From Rhynchosporium graminicola (taxonomy: Eukaryota; Ascomycota; Leotiomycetes; Helotiales; Ploettnerulaceae): a stretch of DNA of 64,000 nt. The notes beneath the pieces are model-generated. The model was given only the letters and a program-made list of their open reading frames with translations, searched no databases and was not told the DNA's origin. Below, in pieces: positions 32,854-46,366 of the stretch. The stretch's first letter is position 1. Each line of letters opens with the position of its first letter. Made by a program: the position numbers and the translations under genes. The stretch covers positions 1 through 64,000 of the forward strand of contig FJUW01000075.1 of the NCBI GenBank assembly GCA_900074885.1, given 5' to 3'.

Positions 32854-35800
32854 AGTGGCTGTCTGTCAGGTACTCGAATTGGATTCAAGTACAACACCAA
32901 TTGACGGGATGAGACCTTTTGAGAAGGTTCTACGGGCTGAGAAAAGACAAATCGGACAGCTTTCTGCACAAGGGGGAATTCAGAACAATATAAAGGTCGC
33001 CGCCTCGCTCTCTATTTCTCCACCTCCAAGCACCTGCCTGGCCTGGCTATAAATCCAACCCTCAAGATACATAATTGAGACCCAGTGACGCGGTATCTTG
33101 CATTGACGCCGGCGCTCCTGGCCAAATCTGGCCTATCTTGACTATGATCGCCTTCATTGGCACTCTGGAGGCCCTGTACAGAAAGACTAGAGCTGCTTCT
33201 CGAAGCCAGAAATCTCGGATAGGAATCAAAGAGTGGAGTATCGCTGCCACACTTTCTTCCCGCCAGCTTCAAAGGGGAAGGAAGTAAGAGATCGGCGTGT
33301 TAATATACCTGGGGCTAAGACCGGGGAAAGTATGGGATGGGAAGAGATGGGGTAGGTAGCATGACATGCAAATCTCTTCAATTTTACTGGTGGCAAGGAC
33401 CAATACTACTAATGCTGATGTGGGCCGCGGAAATGGCCAGCAAAGTCGAGTAAGTCGCATATATATGTAGGAATGGTGCATATCGAATAACACGCAGATG
33501 CTGTACGCCCTCATACACTGCACGAACGGTAAACTTCAGGATTGGGGCTTTTCTGAATCAAGCTGCTCCTTGCTGTGGCTGAAGAGCTCTGAATCTAGTG
33601 GCTACAGCAAGCCAAGATAATGTCACATACCCTTTAGGAAGGAGAATAACGTTTATCTGATGCCGGCCAAGAGATGGCATGTCTTGGTATGGACCCGAAG
33701 TCCCTTGGCAAGCAGTGTACGATAAGCTTATCATATGCACTTCAGCCTCGATGTAAAGACCCAATTGCTCCTGCTTATAATCGTGTTATTCGGTGAATTT
33801 TGAGCTATGGGAAGAAGTTGCGATTTGATAATCGTGCCTGAGGTGAATCTCGGCTGTGGGTTAAATCGACTTGTTTACTACTGGTTTGACAAATGCGAAA
33901 ACCACGCGAAGCCCACGCCGATTCCACGCGGAATTGGCCTTGTACTCACCGAGGACGTAAAACTTGAGAGCCTTTGGTATCAGAATGGTGTTCCGTTTCT
34001 TTGAAGGACGTAATTCCAAACTAATATCAATCAGAACCATCGTAAAAGAAATCCGAAAATATTTTACTCCAGAAGTACGAAGGTCGCTACTTCGCCAGAA
34101 AGCTTCCATCTCGCCATCGAGCTGGATGTGCCCTAATTGAGCTGGGTGCACCTGCGCTAGTCTTTATTCCATCTTCCACCTGTCACTGCATGATAAGTTA
34201 CATCAATGAGGGGTATATTACCAACCCCGCTTTCTATTTCCGGTGTTTTGACGTTTACTATCTATCGTACAGGTTAATTTTTCCAATTTCTTATATAACT
34301 TCCTGGCTTTCTTGCTGGTGTTAAACGATCTTATCAACAGGCTCACTTTCAAGGAGTCCAATGTTCCATCGATGGGTTGTTATTGATCTCGGGAAAGACG
34401 ATTCGTGAGTCGAGAGAACTCTTGCGCTTCGAAACCATCATCCTTCCAGTAACTGGCACGGCAAGGTCGCCAGACTCTGATCGAACTTCTGTCTTGAGAA
34501 GATACACCTCGAAAAGTTCCGCCGTCTAAATCGTGAGGTTCGGCCGCTGCAGTCATCAGCTCGATGCACTGCTAATCAGCAAACCCGGATGTTGGTACGA
34601 GCTAAATCGGTCATTTGATATTAATGCAAAGCACGATTTGACGCCTGCGAGCAGTGTCTCCGATGGTGTAACATTTTCAAGAGGGGGTATTGAATTTAAA
34701 GAGAAGGAATCGTACCTCTGCAATTCTATATCCTCCCTGGTAATTATTCTATAAGGATATGGTGGTCGTGAGTTGACTCTCAAAGAAGTAAGACTACCTG
34801 CTATTCCTGCCGTCGCAGCTCGCCTCGGGGACTTACTAGATGATCAACACTGCAAGGAATATGAGAACCTCGGTTGCCTCATGATCTTCTTTGGCCCCTT
34901 TCAATTGGGATTCACAGGGGAACCTACTAACGATGCCCAGAGCTGTTTTGGACGCTGGCAAATGCTTCTAGTTAATTGGTATACGAAAATGATATACGGA
35001 CATAACGGCTCAATCTGAATCGTTAAACACCGTGGAACTCCTATATCGAACTGTTGAATCAGCGAGATCTGCATGGGAATATCCACACGGTAATTTTAAC
35101 TGTGCAAGGCTGACTCCGAGATGCGGCTTGGTGGATGAAATGGCTCACTGAAGCAACCCGAGCAGCAAAGGAACAGCTAGGAGAATCCTCACACTTTGGG
35201 GTTTGTGGTTCGGATGCGGATCTTCTATACGCCCAAGATCGAAACTGAGCAGATTGATCAGCTCTACATGAGGTCAAGTTGCTGACGATCAAATCTGGTA
35301 AACACAAACGCGAAATACCGATTCCACGACACATTTATGGTGATGTATATGCTAGGGTTGAAATTTCCGAAGCAAATAACGCTCCCAGAAATCTCAATTT
35401 CAAGTGTTCCCTGCTTACATAGTAGGCAGCAGCTGATACTTGGTTTTGAGAATGCTGAGGTGAATGCGATCGTTATTGTGTGATCCTGGCGTTGGGTATC
35501 TCCTACTTCAGGCTCGATATGTGTAATCTGTCATTCCGAGAGCTGGGTGGAGGTTGAGGCTGCGGAATCCCCTGTACCACTCTCCAGGTCCGATCTCCGC
35601 TCTCGCTCCTTGTAATTCGTTTGTTGACACTCTCCTCGCTTAGGCTGAGCCGGGTGGTGAGGCAACATATGCAAAAATTGTCTTTGGAGAATAACTACGA
35701 GTGACAGACATCATTTCCTTCAATGTTAATTGGCTTTTATGCGTTCGCAGTTTCTGTGAGGTGGGTTCAGTGTACCATCAGATCTGCATAATATTTGGAA

Positions 35801-35974
35801 AGATGCTACGTGGACGTACAGTAGAATGATTCTAATTATCAAAAATTCAAACTCAATCTCAAACTTGGTTCTCAGCCCCATGCAACAGGAAACGGAAAAT
35901 TGAGAAGCAACAAATCATTATTCTCGACGAGAACTCATCTGCCATCACTCATTCCCCTACTCCGCCTCTCCACT
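32854..35974. other. Intergenic, 3.1 kb without a supported gene
   Basis: Promoter side of the propeller gene, followed by AT-leaning sequence. Open frames up to 115 codons on both strands show no recognisable domain or signal peptide. Confidence 0.45.
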
Positions 35975-37057
35975 TCAACATTTCGAGATATAAACCCCCA
36001 GCGGCTCCGGATTCCAATCCTGAAAACCCCTCAAATACGTATCCCCCACAGCCCTGAACTCAAAACTGAGCGCCTCCCCGGCCGGACACGCAAACGTATC
36101 AATCCTATACGCGTTGCCCGGACTGACGACCCCCGTCCCAATAAACCTCTTCTCGCCAGGCGCATTCGCATACGTCGTAGCGTTATTCGCTACCCCGTCA
36201 AGTTGGGAGAATGAGATGGCCCCGTTGCCGCTGAATGTGAAGGAGGACGTTTGGAGTTGGGAGGCGAGAGGGAAGAGGAAGATCAATGTGCATGTTTTCC
36301 CCGAGTCGGTGGAGGGAATGTCGAAATTGAAGATCGAGGAAATGGTGGAGGAGACTTCGCCGAAGTAGGATGTGCCGTAGGCTGTGTTTGGGTTGGCGGA
36401 GTCGATGGGGATGATCAGGTGGGGAAACTCCCATTCGCCGTTGAGATTTGTTGGACAGCTTTTTGGAGATGTTGGTGTTGGTGATGGTAATGGTAAGGGT
36501 GGTGAGGGTGGCGGAGCACAGCTGGACAAACAACTATCTGCTTTGAGATTTATTTGTCCGCATTGGGTTCCGCTGGGGTGAGCGTAAATGTTTGCTTCTC
36601 CCTAATATTATATATTAGTCGAGAATCTTTGAGTGGGGAATCTTCAAGTAGGAACCTGATCCCCGGTTTGGCACTCCCAGAAAGTGGTATCTCCATTATA
36701 AGAAATTGTTCCATCGCAACCGACACTAAATCCCGAAGCAGGTGCAGCTCCACTGTCGCACTGATATTGAGTCACTCCAGCTGAGATGTGTGTGTCAGTG
36801 CGAACTTCCTCTCAGGGATACAGGTTGATATTACGAGTGACGACACATCCACGGCCATGAGCATCAGTGATGGCACCATCTGCGATGCAATATTGTGCTG
36901 GAGAGAGTGGACCTCCGACTCGATTCTGTCCATCGTCGAGTTGACCCACTGTACCTGTCACGGCTCCAGTAGAGCTTAGATGGAAACAGCATGGTGCCCA
37001 TCTAGTGACAATAGCGTTGGTACTGGCGATCAGGGTCAAAGAAATGAAAGTCTTCAT
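35975..37057 (-). CDS. Secreted protein with But2 (ubiquitin 3 binding protein) C-terminal domain
   Basis: Three exons on the minus strand: 37057-36835, 36780-36656, 36601-35975; 324 residues. A signal peptide (MKTFISLTLIASTNA) is followed by a Cys-rich N-terminal half with motifs CCFHLSSTG, GQLDDGQNR and CDGTISYNGDTTFWECQTGD, the standard N-terminal pattern of fungal But2-domain proteins. A Pro/Ser-rich linker leads to the But2 domain: EWEFPHLIIPID, AYGTSYFGEVSSTISSIFNFDIP and FQDWNPEPLGVYISKC at the very end. Despite the historic name, these are secreted fungal proteins of unclear function. Introns restore frame exactly (223+125+627 nt). Confidence 0.88.
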
Positions 37058-38758
37058 TGCTGGAGAAATATAGAAGTTTTCGGATTGTCAGTGAAGCTTG
37101 ACAGTATTTCCATCATCTTTCCGCGGTGAGCTCCCATCTTATACCGCATGTCTTCAAGGCTTCTTCTATCTTTGCCATTCCATCGCTTGGTTACGTATAG
37201 ATCCGCATAGCCGAAAACCATATCAGATGAGTACAAAGACACACGTCATGCTGTGTTCACAAACTGCTTGTCGCTACACGAAAACGGTCATATCCATCAC
37301 ACAAACGCAGATTATAGCCCGAAATTCGTGCCTGCGGAGACGGGGACTTGCATGCACGAGATCCTCCTGTCTTTCGTGCCTTGTCACGAAGGACAACTTC
37401 TCGTATTTGTGGGGTGCATGTAAGTTTGTGAGACGCAAAAAGGTCAGAAAGTTCCATTTAGACTGTAGTATAGGCAAACATAATAAAGATATTTGAGAAT
37501 CACGGAACAGACATCATGAAGGACAAAACTCGTATTTCTGGGGCGCTGCCGTACGGGTGTATGAGATTTTGTGATATGGAGAAATGTTCCTATCAAAGAA
37601 ATTAGTAAAGGAACGAACATGTCGACAGTACTCGACATTGGCACCCTCACTGCTACGTGTGTAGCATCAGCTTGTACCACGATCCTTCCGACAAATCAAT
37701 CGGTTTCATCTTTTAGTAAAGTTACATGCCGAGGACTTTTCCCACCTGTGGCCAATCGAGGGCGATCGTGGAGTAACCTCATCGCATTGTACCAATATGC
37801 AGTATTTTCATGCAGATAATTCTAATACTCAAAGCGAAGTGGCAACATGATGCTATCTACATGCAGTTGCGAGTATCTTTCCGTCGGTGAGCACGGAATT
37901 TCTAACACTGTGATGCAACGTAGCACTCATTTCATTCCGTTTGCCTATTGGTAATGCTAGCTGCTTCTGAGAGGGCATTCATGAATATACGTATGCAGCA
38001 CAAGGTGAAATGCTTATAGTTGATACAGATATGTGAAAAATCAGAAGGCAGACAGAAAGAAAGAGAACGTAAGTGGGTGCATTAATTTGAGGCATGCAAT
38101 AAACAATTGACTTACCAATTTTTTGATGGAACGATGGAAACTTGTAAGAGTGCTTCAAAAAACTGAGTGGACCCGGATGGCGTAGATTAACCTCATCAAT
38201 CATCGCTTCTTGCGCAATTCTGAAGCTTCGAAATCATGGATGACTTCGCTTAGCCTGTTGACAATTCCACCTGGCGGTGTTGAGAAGTGGTATAGAGAAC
38301 CTCATCTTCGCCGTCACAAATAGTGAAAAAGTGAAGTAGCATCCTCCTACCGTACATAAAGGTTGATCTATCTTCAGAACGAAGTGTTCGGCAAATCGAG
38401 GTGATGAATTGGACTTTACAAGGCAACCCATACTCAGCTTACCTGACCAGAATTCAGCTCTGTGATGTAAAAAGAGGCAACGGAGTCATCGAGCGGAAGG
38501 TGGCGTGCGAATGTCCATTCTTTTCTGGTGTATCCTCCTCTCTATCTATCAAAAACACGAGGTAGACTCTGCATCGCTATCGAACATGAGAAACTTTGTT
38601 CGGCGCTTCGTAATCATGATCTGATCACAAATCCACCGAACAAATGCATAAAGCCTATCCCACCAAATCCCAGACTCCCTCTATACCAAACGCCCAAGCT
38701 CTAAAGCAGAATGCACCCTACGCCGTTCAACCGCTTTTCGTCTTATCCTTTTAATCAT
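37058..38758. other. Intergenic, no gene seen
   Basis: Upstream flank of the But2 gene and 3' flank of GLE1. The small frames on both strands are shadows of each other without motifs. Confidence 0.45.
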
Positions 38759-40538
38759 TCACAGCGTAATCCCCAAATCCCTCTTAATTTTATCCCCCAA
38801 CACACTCAATCCTTGCACCGCACTGTTCTTCTCCCCACAACTTCGCGGAAACTCTACAATAGCAGCCCTCATAGCACACCTCGCCATATCCCCATAGAAC
38901 TCCAAGAACTTCCTCTCGTATCCATCCAACATCGAGGTTAACACAATGACCTGCGTCGTCGTCCTCTCACTCGGCGGCGTATCAACCAATAACGCCATGG
39001 CATTCCAGTAATGCGAAGGTGGCCATGGATTTACCCTTGCTGATTTCGAGTAATTGCGTAAACAGAGAGCAGCGTATCCTGCGCCGAGACCGCGCATACG
39101 ATCTTGATGTTCTTGGTCGGACAGCCAGCCATTGTCTCCTCTCCTCCATCCAAGTCTCGCTCTGCCTTGTTCCGTCGTTTCAGATCCTCGCACGCCGAAG
39201 ACGACAGGTAGCGATTTACGAAATTTCGCCATTATGATACCGACGAATGAGTGCCCGCGCCAGAGGAATTTTGGGTGTGAGATTATGGTGTGGGCTACGA
39301 TGCCAATGGGCTCGGCGATCTTAGGATTCGTAGATGCTTCGGATGAGAGTTGATTAACGATTGCTTTGGTAAAGATGTTGAGGAGGTAGAGGAAGAGGGA
39401 GGGCATCATGTCACCATTGTTATGTTGTGCGCCTTCGACTGGGCTTTGGGGAGGAGTAAGCATAAAATGTTGCGGTTCCATTGGCGCGGATTGAATCGTA
39501 AGTGATTTCTCGAGAAGTTCGCGGATCGTAACGATCTCGAGGGCGGTTAGCATGTATTTCCAATGTGCGAGGGTGCATAATTACCTGTTTGCTATTCGAG
39601 CCAGCCACATCTGTCAATTGACCCATCGTGCGTGTTAAATTACGTCGCATTTCTCCTGCGATCGATCTCACTGTAATGTCCTTCACTTTCATAGATCCAT
39701 CACGCTGTCGAACCTGCTCCCTTGATATTGGCGTCTCTTGTGTGAGTATGAATGTCCTTAGCTTCTTCAAGTTGCTGTGTATTGTCCCCAAGCGCTCGGC
39801 ATCCGGAAGGATTTGTTGAGCGTTGTCTTGGGATTGAGGAGCAGGTGGATTCGGCTGGGAGGGTGGTTGTACGGCTGGTGGACTCGACTTTTGACCTTGC
39901 TGAAAGGTGGATGGTTGTGGTTTCGTGGGAGGAGTTGGCTGAACAGCAGGAGGCTGTAGTGAGAACTGAGGAGGAGGTACTCGAGGCGCTTGAATTTGTG
40001 GTGGAGGAGTAGGAGTAACCACTGCTGGACTGAATGGCGATTCAGCCTTGCCCGGCGCTTGTTGGACTGGGGAGGGCTGTCGAGGAGCTGGAGGAGTTGG
40101 AGCACGAGTGGTAACCTGTGGTGGGGGTGTAGGGACTTTCGGAGGAGGTTGAGGTATCTGCTTCCTTCGATTTTCCGCTTCTCGAATCCGTACTGCTTCT
40201 GCTGCTTTCCTTTCCTCTGCCTCTACCAATTGCTCCAATTTATTGGCTTGTAATCTCAATCGCTCGGCCTCGTCTTCGTCCTCCTTCGTCCGCAGAACAA
40301 GAATTGCTCTCTCACGCACACTGTCGTGCAATTGCTTCGAGTATGCCAGTGCAGCTTTGTGGTATTCTTCGGTGTTGGGACAATCCAAGAAAGACATCTT
40401 CTCGAGGTTGGGAAGCTCCACATTGTTCATGTAGCTGTTCGTACTGTCACCGTCAAGGGAGGAAGAAGCTGCTGGTGATGAAGCTGCCATGATTGCGGCG
40501 GCGCATCTGGAGAGAAGAATTCGTGGGCTCGCAATCAC
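38759..40538 (-). CDS. GLE1: mRNA export factor GLE1 (nucleoporin)
   Basis: Two exons on the minus strand, 40538-39585 and 39535-38759, split by a 49-nt intron with GCTAAC branch site. 576 residues from the first ATG, or 560 from the second at 40490 (MAASSPAASS), which looks the more natural start. GLE1 sits on the cytoplasmic face of the nuclear pore and, with inositol hexakisphosphate, activates the DEAD-box helicase Dbp5 in mRNA export. The N-terminal half has a coiled coil (about 90-140, EDEDEAERLRLQANKLEQLV) and a long Pro/Gln-rich spacer. The C-terminal HEAT-like domain contains FLYLLNIFTKAIVNQ, PIGIVAHTIISHPKFLWRG and GLGAGYAALCLRN, the family signature. Intact and essential in yeasts. 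Confidence 0.9.
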
Positions 40539-41650
40539 CCAGCCGAGACTTGAGCTCTTCTTTCCAATGGTGAGAGCAACTCAGTGAGGGACAATGAGGA
40601 GAGTTGAGAGCGGAGATGTACCCGCGAACAATGGGAGAATTCTGCCGCGGAGCTATTGAGCCGTTCAGGCGGTGAGGATTGTAGTATCACATGACGTCCC
40701 TCGACCCCTTCACTTAACGCTATTTAGCTTCAACATTCACCATGACGATTCGTACGATTTCGCCATGTCTGAATAAACCTTCGCATCGCACTTCCGAAGC
40801 GCCTCCGCCTTGACGTGAGTCCTTTGATAAGAGACCGTATCATATGCAATGCAAGTACATATCATATTCTCTGGTTTTAGTGTCGCGAATATGCTCGCTC
40901 GCTTGCAGTACATCCGTCTGTTTACATTCCCTTCCGTCCCGCCCTTCAAGCATCCAGCCTTCCAGCTCGCTCCAGCAGGTCGAATTCTCATGGAAGAACT
41001 TGATTACCTAAGTATTAGATACAAAAGACTGCCACGTTAAGGCAATTGCGTCTGGAGTGCCCCTACTACACGTAGTATACATCGAGTATGATCGAAGTCA
41101 CCTACGCAGAGTTGAAGACTTAGGCGCGTAACAACACCCTTAGGACCTGGCAGAGTTCCAACCCCATCTCGCCTGCTTGATTTCCTATTCTAATTCATAA
41201 AACTTCTCTACGACTGACCAGGACTGTGCTTGACATTCAAATTTCCGTATGAAACAGGTTGTTGCACAGTTACATCGTATCTGGATACTGCACCTGCAGC
41301 CTCGTTGGGCAACCAATAGCAACGGCAAGACTTGGTGTGTTTTTCGTAACAGTTGTACACAATACCAGCAATCTAGCGCAATCCATGGTGGTGTAGCAGA
41401 AGTCACACAAAGAGCTGGCGGGCAGACTGATAGGCAAATGGTCTAGCCACTACAAAGGCGGGCATCGGTGTCTCTCCCGTAGAGTGACAACTTGACCGTC
41501 CCAGCCCAATCCTTTAACTCATCCTGTTGCAACTCCAGATCAACCATTGCAAGACGCCGGACTGTTTGAATTGTCCCTCTCTTGTACCTCGACAATCGGT
41601 CACTAATTATCGTCGAGTGATCTCCCAAATCGGTACACTTCGGTCACAAG
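40539..41650. other. Intergenic, no gene seen
   Basis: Contains the GLE1 promoter and the upstream flank of the ankyrin-type remnant. No motif recognised. Confidence 0.4.
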
Positions 41651-43436
41651 ATGTCTTTCGGATTCAGCGTGGGCGACTTCATCGCCGTGTTGAAACTCAC
41701 AAAAAATCTCTACTGCTCCTTCAAGAATGCGCCCGAGGAGTACAGAGAAGCCGGCCGACAACTTAAATCATCTCACATCGTGATTCATACCCTCGTTCAA
41801 AGTTCTCGACACGTAGACTCTCTCCTCAATCGAAATGGTAGGTGGCAGAGGCAAAATCTCCTTGACATCTGCGACACTTGGTCGAGACCATGAGTGGACT
41901 TCAGAATCTACACAGGCGATCCCAACAAATGAGTCGCATGAGTTGGAAAAGATTCGTTTAGGGAGAGAAGACTCTTGACAAAGTTACGAGAGCATCTCAC
42001 CATGCATATCGCTGCTCTAAATGCAGTCATGAGATCCCTTACGATGTCTGCGATAAGGAGGCTGGAGCCAATGATGCAAAAACTTACCGACGTTCCAAAC
42101 GAAGAGCCAGACGGGGTGTGTCTTCTGCATCTTCAGTCATTGGCGTAAAGGAAGGAGGCAGGCGGACATCGAGCTGATTTCCGTGGAATTGAGAAGTGAA
42201 GGGATTTCACAGGATTTCATCGTTACAACTGCGATGCCATCAGCTCAGTCGCGTAGAGTATTGCTGATGGCAGCGATATGTTCGATATATCGCGACCATA
42301 GTCAAATCAGAATCAAATGATGATAACATTAGCTATGCCAAGGAAACGTTCTTTTTTGGCAGTATCAGATGGCTGACTGCAAATGAAGCAAAGACCAGGA
42401 TCCAGATCATGAACCACACTGGCTTCGATATCAAGACGATTACACCGTCCAATAGCCGCCAGCCCAAACATAGACCGCATGGAAGAAGCGGTGACACGGG
42501 TCGTTGGATATCTGGAATCAATATTGCCTCTGAAGCTATTGATACGATGCGGCGCCAACCTGAGCACTTCAGGTACAAAGGATTAAGCGATCATTATAGC
42601 TGCCAAAGCCCAGCTCTGGGACAGAGTGGAATACCTGTTACTGAATCGAGCAGCGATCGACCGTCGGCTGTGTCACATTGCAGTAATCTTTGATAAGCAC
42701 AGACTTGTCTCCCTTGTACATGATTAGGACTACTCAATGTATCAGACTATAACGCGGGCTTGTTTTGAAGGGATAGCAGAATCCCTTGGACGGAAGACTT
42801 CTCAAGGTCCTGTATACGAAATACTCATCGACGCCAGCGTATCAATTGCCCCTAGCGATTTGGTCACAGTTTTACACTGCGTAGCATACTTCGGGAATCA
42901 TAGAGCAGCGATGGTTTTGCTTGATCGTGGTGCCGACTGTGACGCCGTGACCATACACGTCTCGAGCCGTGGAGCTGTAGGCAATCAGATATACACTGCG
43001 GGTCTGGAAATACCCTTAGTTATGGCCGTTCGGAAGAAGCATGTCAAAGTAGTCGAAGTGTTTCTACAATGGGGTGCTTCCATCGGAGATCGAGCTTTGA
43101 GTTGGCTGTCGAAGACAACTTCCCGAAAGCAGTCATTCCCTACGGTGCTCCCACTGAAGATCGAGCTTTGAGGTCAGCTGTGGAAATGAATTTCCGGGGG
43201 CGGTCAACGTTCTCATTCAACGCGATGCAGTATTCAACCTGGATATAACCCGTAGGCTTCGAAGAATTACTTGCCCCTGTAAATATAGACTCGGTCACTC
43301 AATTCAACCTGATTTTGTTGTTCGAGGGATTTGGGGACGAATGAACGACCGGGTTTTTGAGAATAGCGATATCGCTGAGGTTCTTATTGGGATGTTTACA
43401 GATCATGGCTGTCTATCTCTTGCATCAAAAACCTCA
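41651..43436 (+). pseudogene. Decayed NLR/ankyrin-type gene
   Basis: The 5' end is typical of fungal NACHT/ankyrin proteins: MSFGFSVGDFIAVLKLTKNLY and KNAPEEYREAGRQL. After a possible GTAGGT...CTTCAG intron (41840-41906) the protein continues (RRSQQMSRMSWKRF) and then shifts frame by one nucleotide near 41960, resuming as LLTKLREHLTMHIAALNAVM and RRLEPMMQKLTDVPNEEPDG. It is broken again by stops before 42200. Ankyrin repeats (TVLHCVAYFGNHRAAMVLLDRGAD; IPLVMAVRKKHVKVVEVFLQWGAS) are readable at 42737-43171, and a final in-frame piece ends in TAA at about 43434. No nucleotide-binding domain can be read between them. Such genes are sensors in non-self recognition; this one seems inactivated. Confidence 0.55.
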
Positions 43437-43789
43437 TAAAACGAAATAATGTGGTCCTCGGCAGGTGCCCATGGCTTGTTCGGAAAGATTTCCACACAAC
43501 ACTCATGCTCAAGAATGTCCGATAGCTTTATAATGCAGGCGCAAGGATGATGATTGCTGAGCATAGACAACTTTAGCGTGGGCAGAATGGCTTGCATTTC
43601 CTGGACGGTCCAGAAACTCCTATGACTGCAGAGGAGAGATCTCATCTTCTCCCCGGGGTGCTCTCTCCCTATATGCCCATCAGGAACCCTATTATCTTGC
43701 TGCGAGGGTAAGATTCCCTTGATTTTCCTCCATGAATGTTCCCTCGTCACGCCCCTATACTTATCCGATCCACATGTTAATTGATTCAC
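43403..43789 (-). pseudogene. Possible protein fragment of unknown family
   Basis: A 128-codon minus-strand frame with a protein-like C-terminal half (FWTVQEMQAILPTLKLSML, DILEHECCVEIFPNKPWAPA). No ATG in good context, and no domain recognised. It overlaps the end of the ankyrin remnant tail to tail. It may be an exon of a decayed gene or chance. Confidence 0.2.
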
Positions 43790-45189
43790 ATCTGTCCATG
43801 GCAGTCCCTTTCACTAGGTGCATGGCGATTTGTAAGTTACATTCGTCCATAAGCCACGATTTGGGTAATAAGAATCCACGCTAGCAATCATTCAGTAGCA
43901 GGACGTTGCCAGGTGTGACGTGTTATTGAAAGCGAGAAGATTTCAAACCTTTGTACTCGACGAAATCGCAGTAGCACAACACACCAAGCATTATGTGCAA
44001 ACCGATCCAGACACAATCGAATTTCATAAATCTCACCAACTAGTCTCGCATCTCATGATGAAGAATCCTACCCGAATCGAGGCCTTGCGGCCTCCAGACA
44101 TCCCGAAAGTGGTACACCGCCAATCCATCTCACTTCGTGTCCATCAACTGATGAGCTCTTGAGAGATCATTCAGTATATCACTGGGGCGTTCACTCTGGA
44201 AATTCTGAGCGCTGAAGCTCCCGAAGAAGCGGGTACCCAGAATAGTGCTTGTTTTATTTGAACGGAGTGGGTCGGTTGTAAGCGAGGCAGGCTTCTCAAA
44301 ACATGGAAATAAAAGCAACTCGACCTATCCAAACACGAGCTCGCCTTGCGTGTGGAACCTTTCGCTTCGCAAGCAGACATACGATCTCACCCACCAAAAC
44401 CCGAGTCGTGCCCCAATCTGCTCGGCAGTAGCATATCGAAGTATAGCATAGCAAACCACAGGACTGCAGGGTGATTTTTTTTGATTTTTTTTTGGAGTGA
44501 GTGAGTAAACAAAACCCGCTCGCTGTTTGTGCAAGCGTAGATTACTGATGCTTTTCCATTCGATTTCCTTGGGTAGGGGAGGAACACGCGCCACACGAGG
44601 TAAGGGATCCCTCCCTACTCGGGAAGGAAGCACACGAGTCCTTCGTGCTGAGATTCCTGAGGGTTGGAACGGTTAGGACCCTGGTTTCAAGTTCGATGGG
44701 GGGGGGCTGGGAAAGAGCTCCCTGCGGGTCGTGCGTGCTTAAGCTATGAGTGACTAGTAATACTATTCGCGCTTCAGAAGAATGAAAGGCAGGGAGTTCC
44801 TGATGAGATGAAGGCGAGTTGTTTTGATTTGTGATAGCTTGATGATTCGAGAGCACTTGTCAGTTAGTGAGGATTGAGAAATTGACTGACCTGGAAGTAA
44901 GTGAACGGGTTGGGATGCATGTCAGCGAGGGGTGCACAGCCGATGCAGTTCGTGACACGGTATTTTGACACAAGACGGGAGCTGGAATATATTTGCGTGA
45001 TTCGATTTGGGAAGTTGAGAGAGCGATGGCTGTTTTGGTGAGACAATCGGGGGTTTTAATATATGAAATGTCACTACGAGGACTAGACCCCGGGTAAAGG
45101 TAAACAGATCTTGAGCAAAAAGAAGATGGGGGTGGAGCATATTCATTTATTGAATTCATATGGTAACAAATATGATATGGGACAACGTG

Positions 45190-45191
45190 TA

Positions 45192-45219
<28 letters not shown>
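45190..45219. repeat. (TA)n microsatellite
   Basis: About ten perfect TA units followed by interrupted ATATGTATAT units. Confidence 0.9.
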
Positions 45220-45222
<3 letters not shown>

Positions 45223-45800
45223 ACGGCGGTATGAAATACGATTCACAAAGCTGCCATTTTGATGTTTGTATAACATATCACGGAAAGCCCCGATATATCA
45301 ATACAAATTCGACAACTAGCATGGTTTTTCATAACGATACTCGACTTACATACATAGACACCTACAGTTATATAGTTTCGATCTCTCTGCAACGAACTGG
45401 CACGTACCTTACCTTATAGAATGAAGCTCAGCTCACGGATGAACACCCACCACGTGCTCAGCTCCTTCACCGTTAGACTCTTGGACTCTTAGACCCTTAT
45501 TACCCAGATAAGTAAGTAAGCATGCATGAGTTAGAGAAGCGAGAACTGAGATTTGAGTTCCATATAACGCACCTATCTACAAGATCTACCCATGTCGGGT
45601 TGAAGATGTATGTGTACATTTACAGTTACGCGTCCTCTCGTATTCTTCGACCCAGGTACTGTACTGACTGCACAGGTAGCCATGGAAGGGAGGGAGTCTG
45701 TCTATGTTACAATTAGAATGTTTCCAGCTTCATTGTCGTCACTGTCACTTCCCCTGTCGGCGGCCTTGTGGATTGGAAAGATGATGCCAGTCGTGAGGAA

Positions 45801-45882
45801 AGGTGAGGTGAGGTGAGATAAGGTGAGGTGAGATAAGGTAAGGTGTAGTAGTTAGTAGTGAGGCAAGGTGAGATGAGGTACC
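45801..45882. repeat. AGGTGAG-type short tandem repeats
   Basis: Interrupted copies of aggtg / agataaggtg in an array, purine-rich on the plus strand. Confidence 0.75.
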
Positions 45883-46208
45883 TGAGATATCCAGGGGTTT
45901 GACCCCACTTAGATTAGAGCTTCAGTCGCTAAACCCGATTCGGGGAAAGCACGGCCAAGACGGCACGTGCGCTGACGCTCAAGCGGAGCGGAGCGGAGCT
46001 GAGCTGAGAGCAACAGGAAATCAGAAGCAGGAAAGGAGCAGTGCAGGGCAGGTACAGTACAGTACAGTACGTGGGTACGAACGAACTATCCAGCCATGCC
46101 AAGGCCACGCCAAGCTAAGCCACGACGAACTTGATCATCGTCAACCTCAACTCCTCTCCATCTTCATCTCCATCTCCATCTCCTCTTCTCTCTTCCTTCC
46201 CATCAAGC

Positions 46209-46366
46209 CACTCACTCACTCACTCACTTTCACTCCTCACCCTCTCAATCTCCCCCCCTCACAACCTCAACCTCAACCTCAACCTCAACCTCAATCTCAA
46301 TCTCAATCGTCACATCACATCACCACATCCTCGAATCCTCGAGAAGCACTCACTCACTCCTTCACT
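46209..46366 (+). promoter_or_regulatory. Cluster of candidate Ssd1-binding CNYTCNYT motifs and CTCAAC repeat
   Basis: Upstream of the SSD1 start codon, CACTCACT occurs in overlapping copies from 46209 and again at 46347-46354, with CCTTCACT at 46359-46366. All fit the CNYUCNYU consensus known for yeast Ssd1 target RNAs. Between them is a pyrimidine-rich (CTCAAC)n/(CTCAAT)n run. Whether this lies in the transcribed leader is inferred, not seen. Confidence 0.35.
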
